Shown here piece after piece: positions 41,707 through 42,373 of a stretch of 42,373 nucleotides of DNA. The notes below the pieces were generated by a model. That model saw nothing but the letters and a program-made list of their open reading frames with translations, had not been told where the DNA came from and did not search any database. This DNA is from Halioglobus sp. (lineage in GTDB: Bacteria; Pseudomonadota; Gammaproteobacteria; Pseudomonadales; Halieaceae), in assembly GCA_020443345.1 (NCBI GenBank), contig JAGRIH010000017.1, forward strand, positions 34,010-76,382, read 5' to 3'. The stretch's first letter is position 1. Each line of letters starts with the position of its first letter. Both the position numbers and the translations under genes were made by a program.

Positions 41707-42373
41707 TTAATCGTCTATCGGGCTGATGACCCCCATCGCCCCACGATTGAGCACATGGGTGTAAATTTCAGTTGTGGTGACGTCTTCATGCCCCAGCAGC
41801 TTCTGGATAGTGCGGATATCGTAGCCCTTCTGGAGCAGGCGGGTGGCAAAACTATGCCGGAATGTGTGTGTTTTAACCGGTTTGTGGATGGCAGTTTTTG
41901 CGACAGCCGTTTTGATGTGTTTGCGCAAGGCCGTGTTGTGCAAATGGTGGCGGCGAATAATGCCAGAGCGTGGGTCGGGCCCGAGGCGGGTGGAAGGAAA
42001 CAGGAATTGCCATATGGGACTGCGGGCGGCGTTGGGGTATTTCCGTTCGAGGGCATGGGGCATGTACACTTCACCGTGGCCGTCGGCGAGATCTTGTTGG
42101 TGTAGCGCAAGCGTTTTCTGGATTTGCACCCGGAGGCGATCGCTGACTGAGGAGGGCAGCAAGGTTACCCGATCTTTGTCGCCTTTGCCTTGTCGAACAG
42201 TAATTGTATTGAGTGAAAAATCGATGTCTTTGATGCGCAGGGTCAAGCACTCCTGTAATCGCAGGCCGCTACCGTAAAGCAATTCCACCATCAGCCGGGG
42301 AGTGCCTGACATATGGCCGATGATATCTTTGGCCTCCTCGTGTGTGAGTACTGTTGGCAGCCGTCGAGTAGGC
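41707..42373 (-). CDS. intI: Integron integrase (tyrosine recombinase), 5' part outside window
   Basis: Recombines attC cassettes into attI. About 221 C-terminal residues are present and the frame stays open to the right edge, so the visible ATG 42312 is internal. The diagnostic integron patch is seen: MPHALERKYPNAARS followed by WQFLFP, which ordinary XerC/D proteins lack. Catalytic residues are Arg in YGSGLRLQE, HTFRHSF, LLGHEDV and the Tyr of TEIYTHV. The C-terminus is intact. attI and any cassettes normally lie beside the 5' end, i.e. beyond the window. The dnaE2 SOS box is 39 bp past its stop; its own promoter cannot be seen. Confidence 0.94.
   Translation of the reverse strand, partial: PTRRLPTVLTHEEAKDIIGHMSGTPRLMVELLYGSGLRLQECLTLRIKDIDFSLNTITVRQGKGDKDRVTLLPSSVSDRLRVQIQKTLALHQQDLADGHGEVYMPHALERKYPNAARSPIWQFLFPSTRLGPDPRSGIIRRHHLHNTALRKHIKTAVAKTAIHKPVKTHTFRHSFATRLLQKGYDIRTIQKLLGHEDVTTTEIYTHVLNRGAMGVISPIDD

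Overview
The window looks like a chromosomal segment of a high-GC, Gram-negative, heterotrophic marine-type gammaproteobacterium. A Halieaceae/OM60-like lineage is my guess, based on the mix of TonB receptors, quinohemoprotein, P450, SCO and heme-copper genes. It respires oxygen and appears able to use nitrite. No rRNA, tRNA or CRISPR array was recognised.

Left part (1-14.8 kb) is respiration and nitrogen oxides. After the end of argG come pcm, a heme A synthase-like gene, a TlpA-like lipoprotein and a small membrane protein. A tightly packed minus-strand operon then runs from 10287 down to 3574: a small membrane peptide, a CuA subunit, a heme-copper subunit I without the catalytic tyrosine, SCO, a cytochrome b/ferredoxin/MvhD fusion, an anchored periplasmic protein, and a second, very divergent heme-copper subunit I. 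Divergent from it are a NosR/NirI-family gene and nirS. FNR/DNR-type boxes lie before nirS, before the operon, and between nirI and a small cysteine-rich periplasmic gene. I infer a nitrite-to-nitrous-oxide module in which an sNOR-like enzyme follows NirS, with an additional electron-transfer unit that may be undescribed.

Middle part (14.9-25.6 kb): an aromatic/aspartate aminotransferase and an RraA-family protein, then a translationally coupled operon of glutamate mutase (glmS, glmE), its MutL-type partner and an AMP-forming ligase. This suggests a route to an activated 3-methylaspartate-like compound. An SLT-SPOR lytic transglycosylase, an exported SurE-like phosphatase and a ThpR/LigT 2H phosphoesterase follow.

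Right part (25.7-38.4 kb) is accessory catabolism and outer membrane: a cytochrome P450, two AhpD-like proteins, a TonB receptor behind a clear promoter/operator, a TetR regulator, a quinohemoprotein resembling polyvinyl-alcohol dehydrogenase, a Tat-exported FAD oxidoreductase, a porin-like barrel and a second TonB receptor.

Right edge (38.5-42.4 kb): error-prone polymerase dnaE2 with a perfect SOS box abutting its start codon, directly downstream of an integron-type integrase that runs off the window. The attI site and any cassettes would lie beyond the window.
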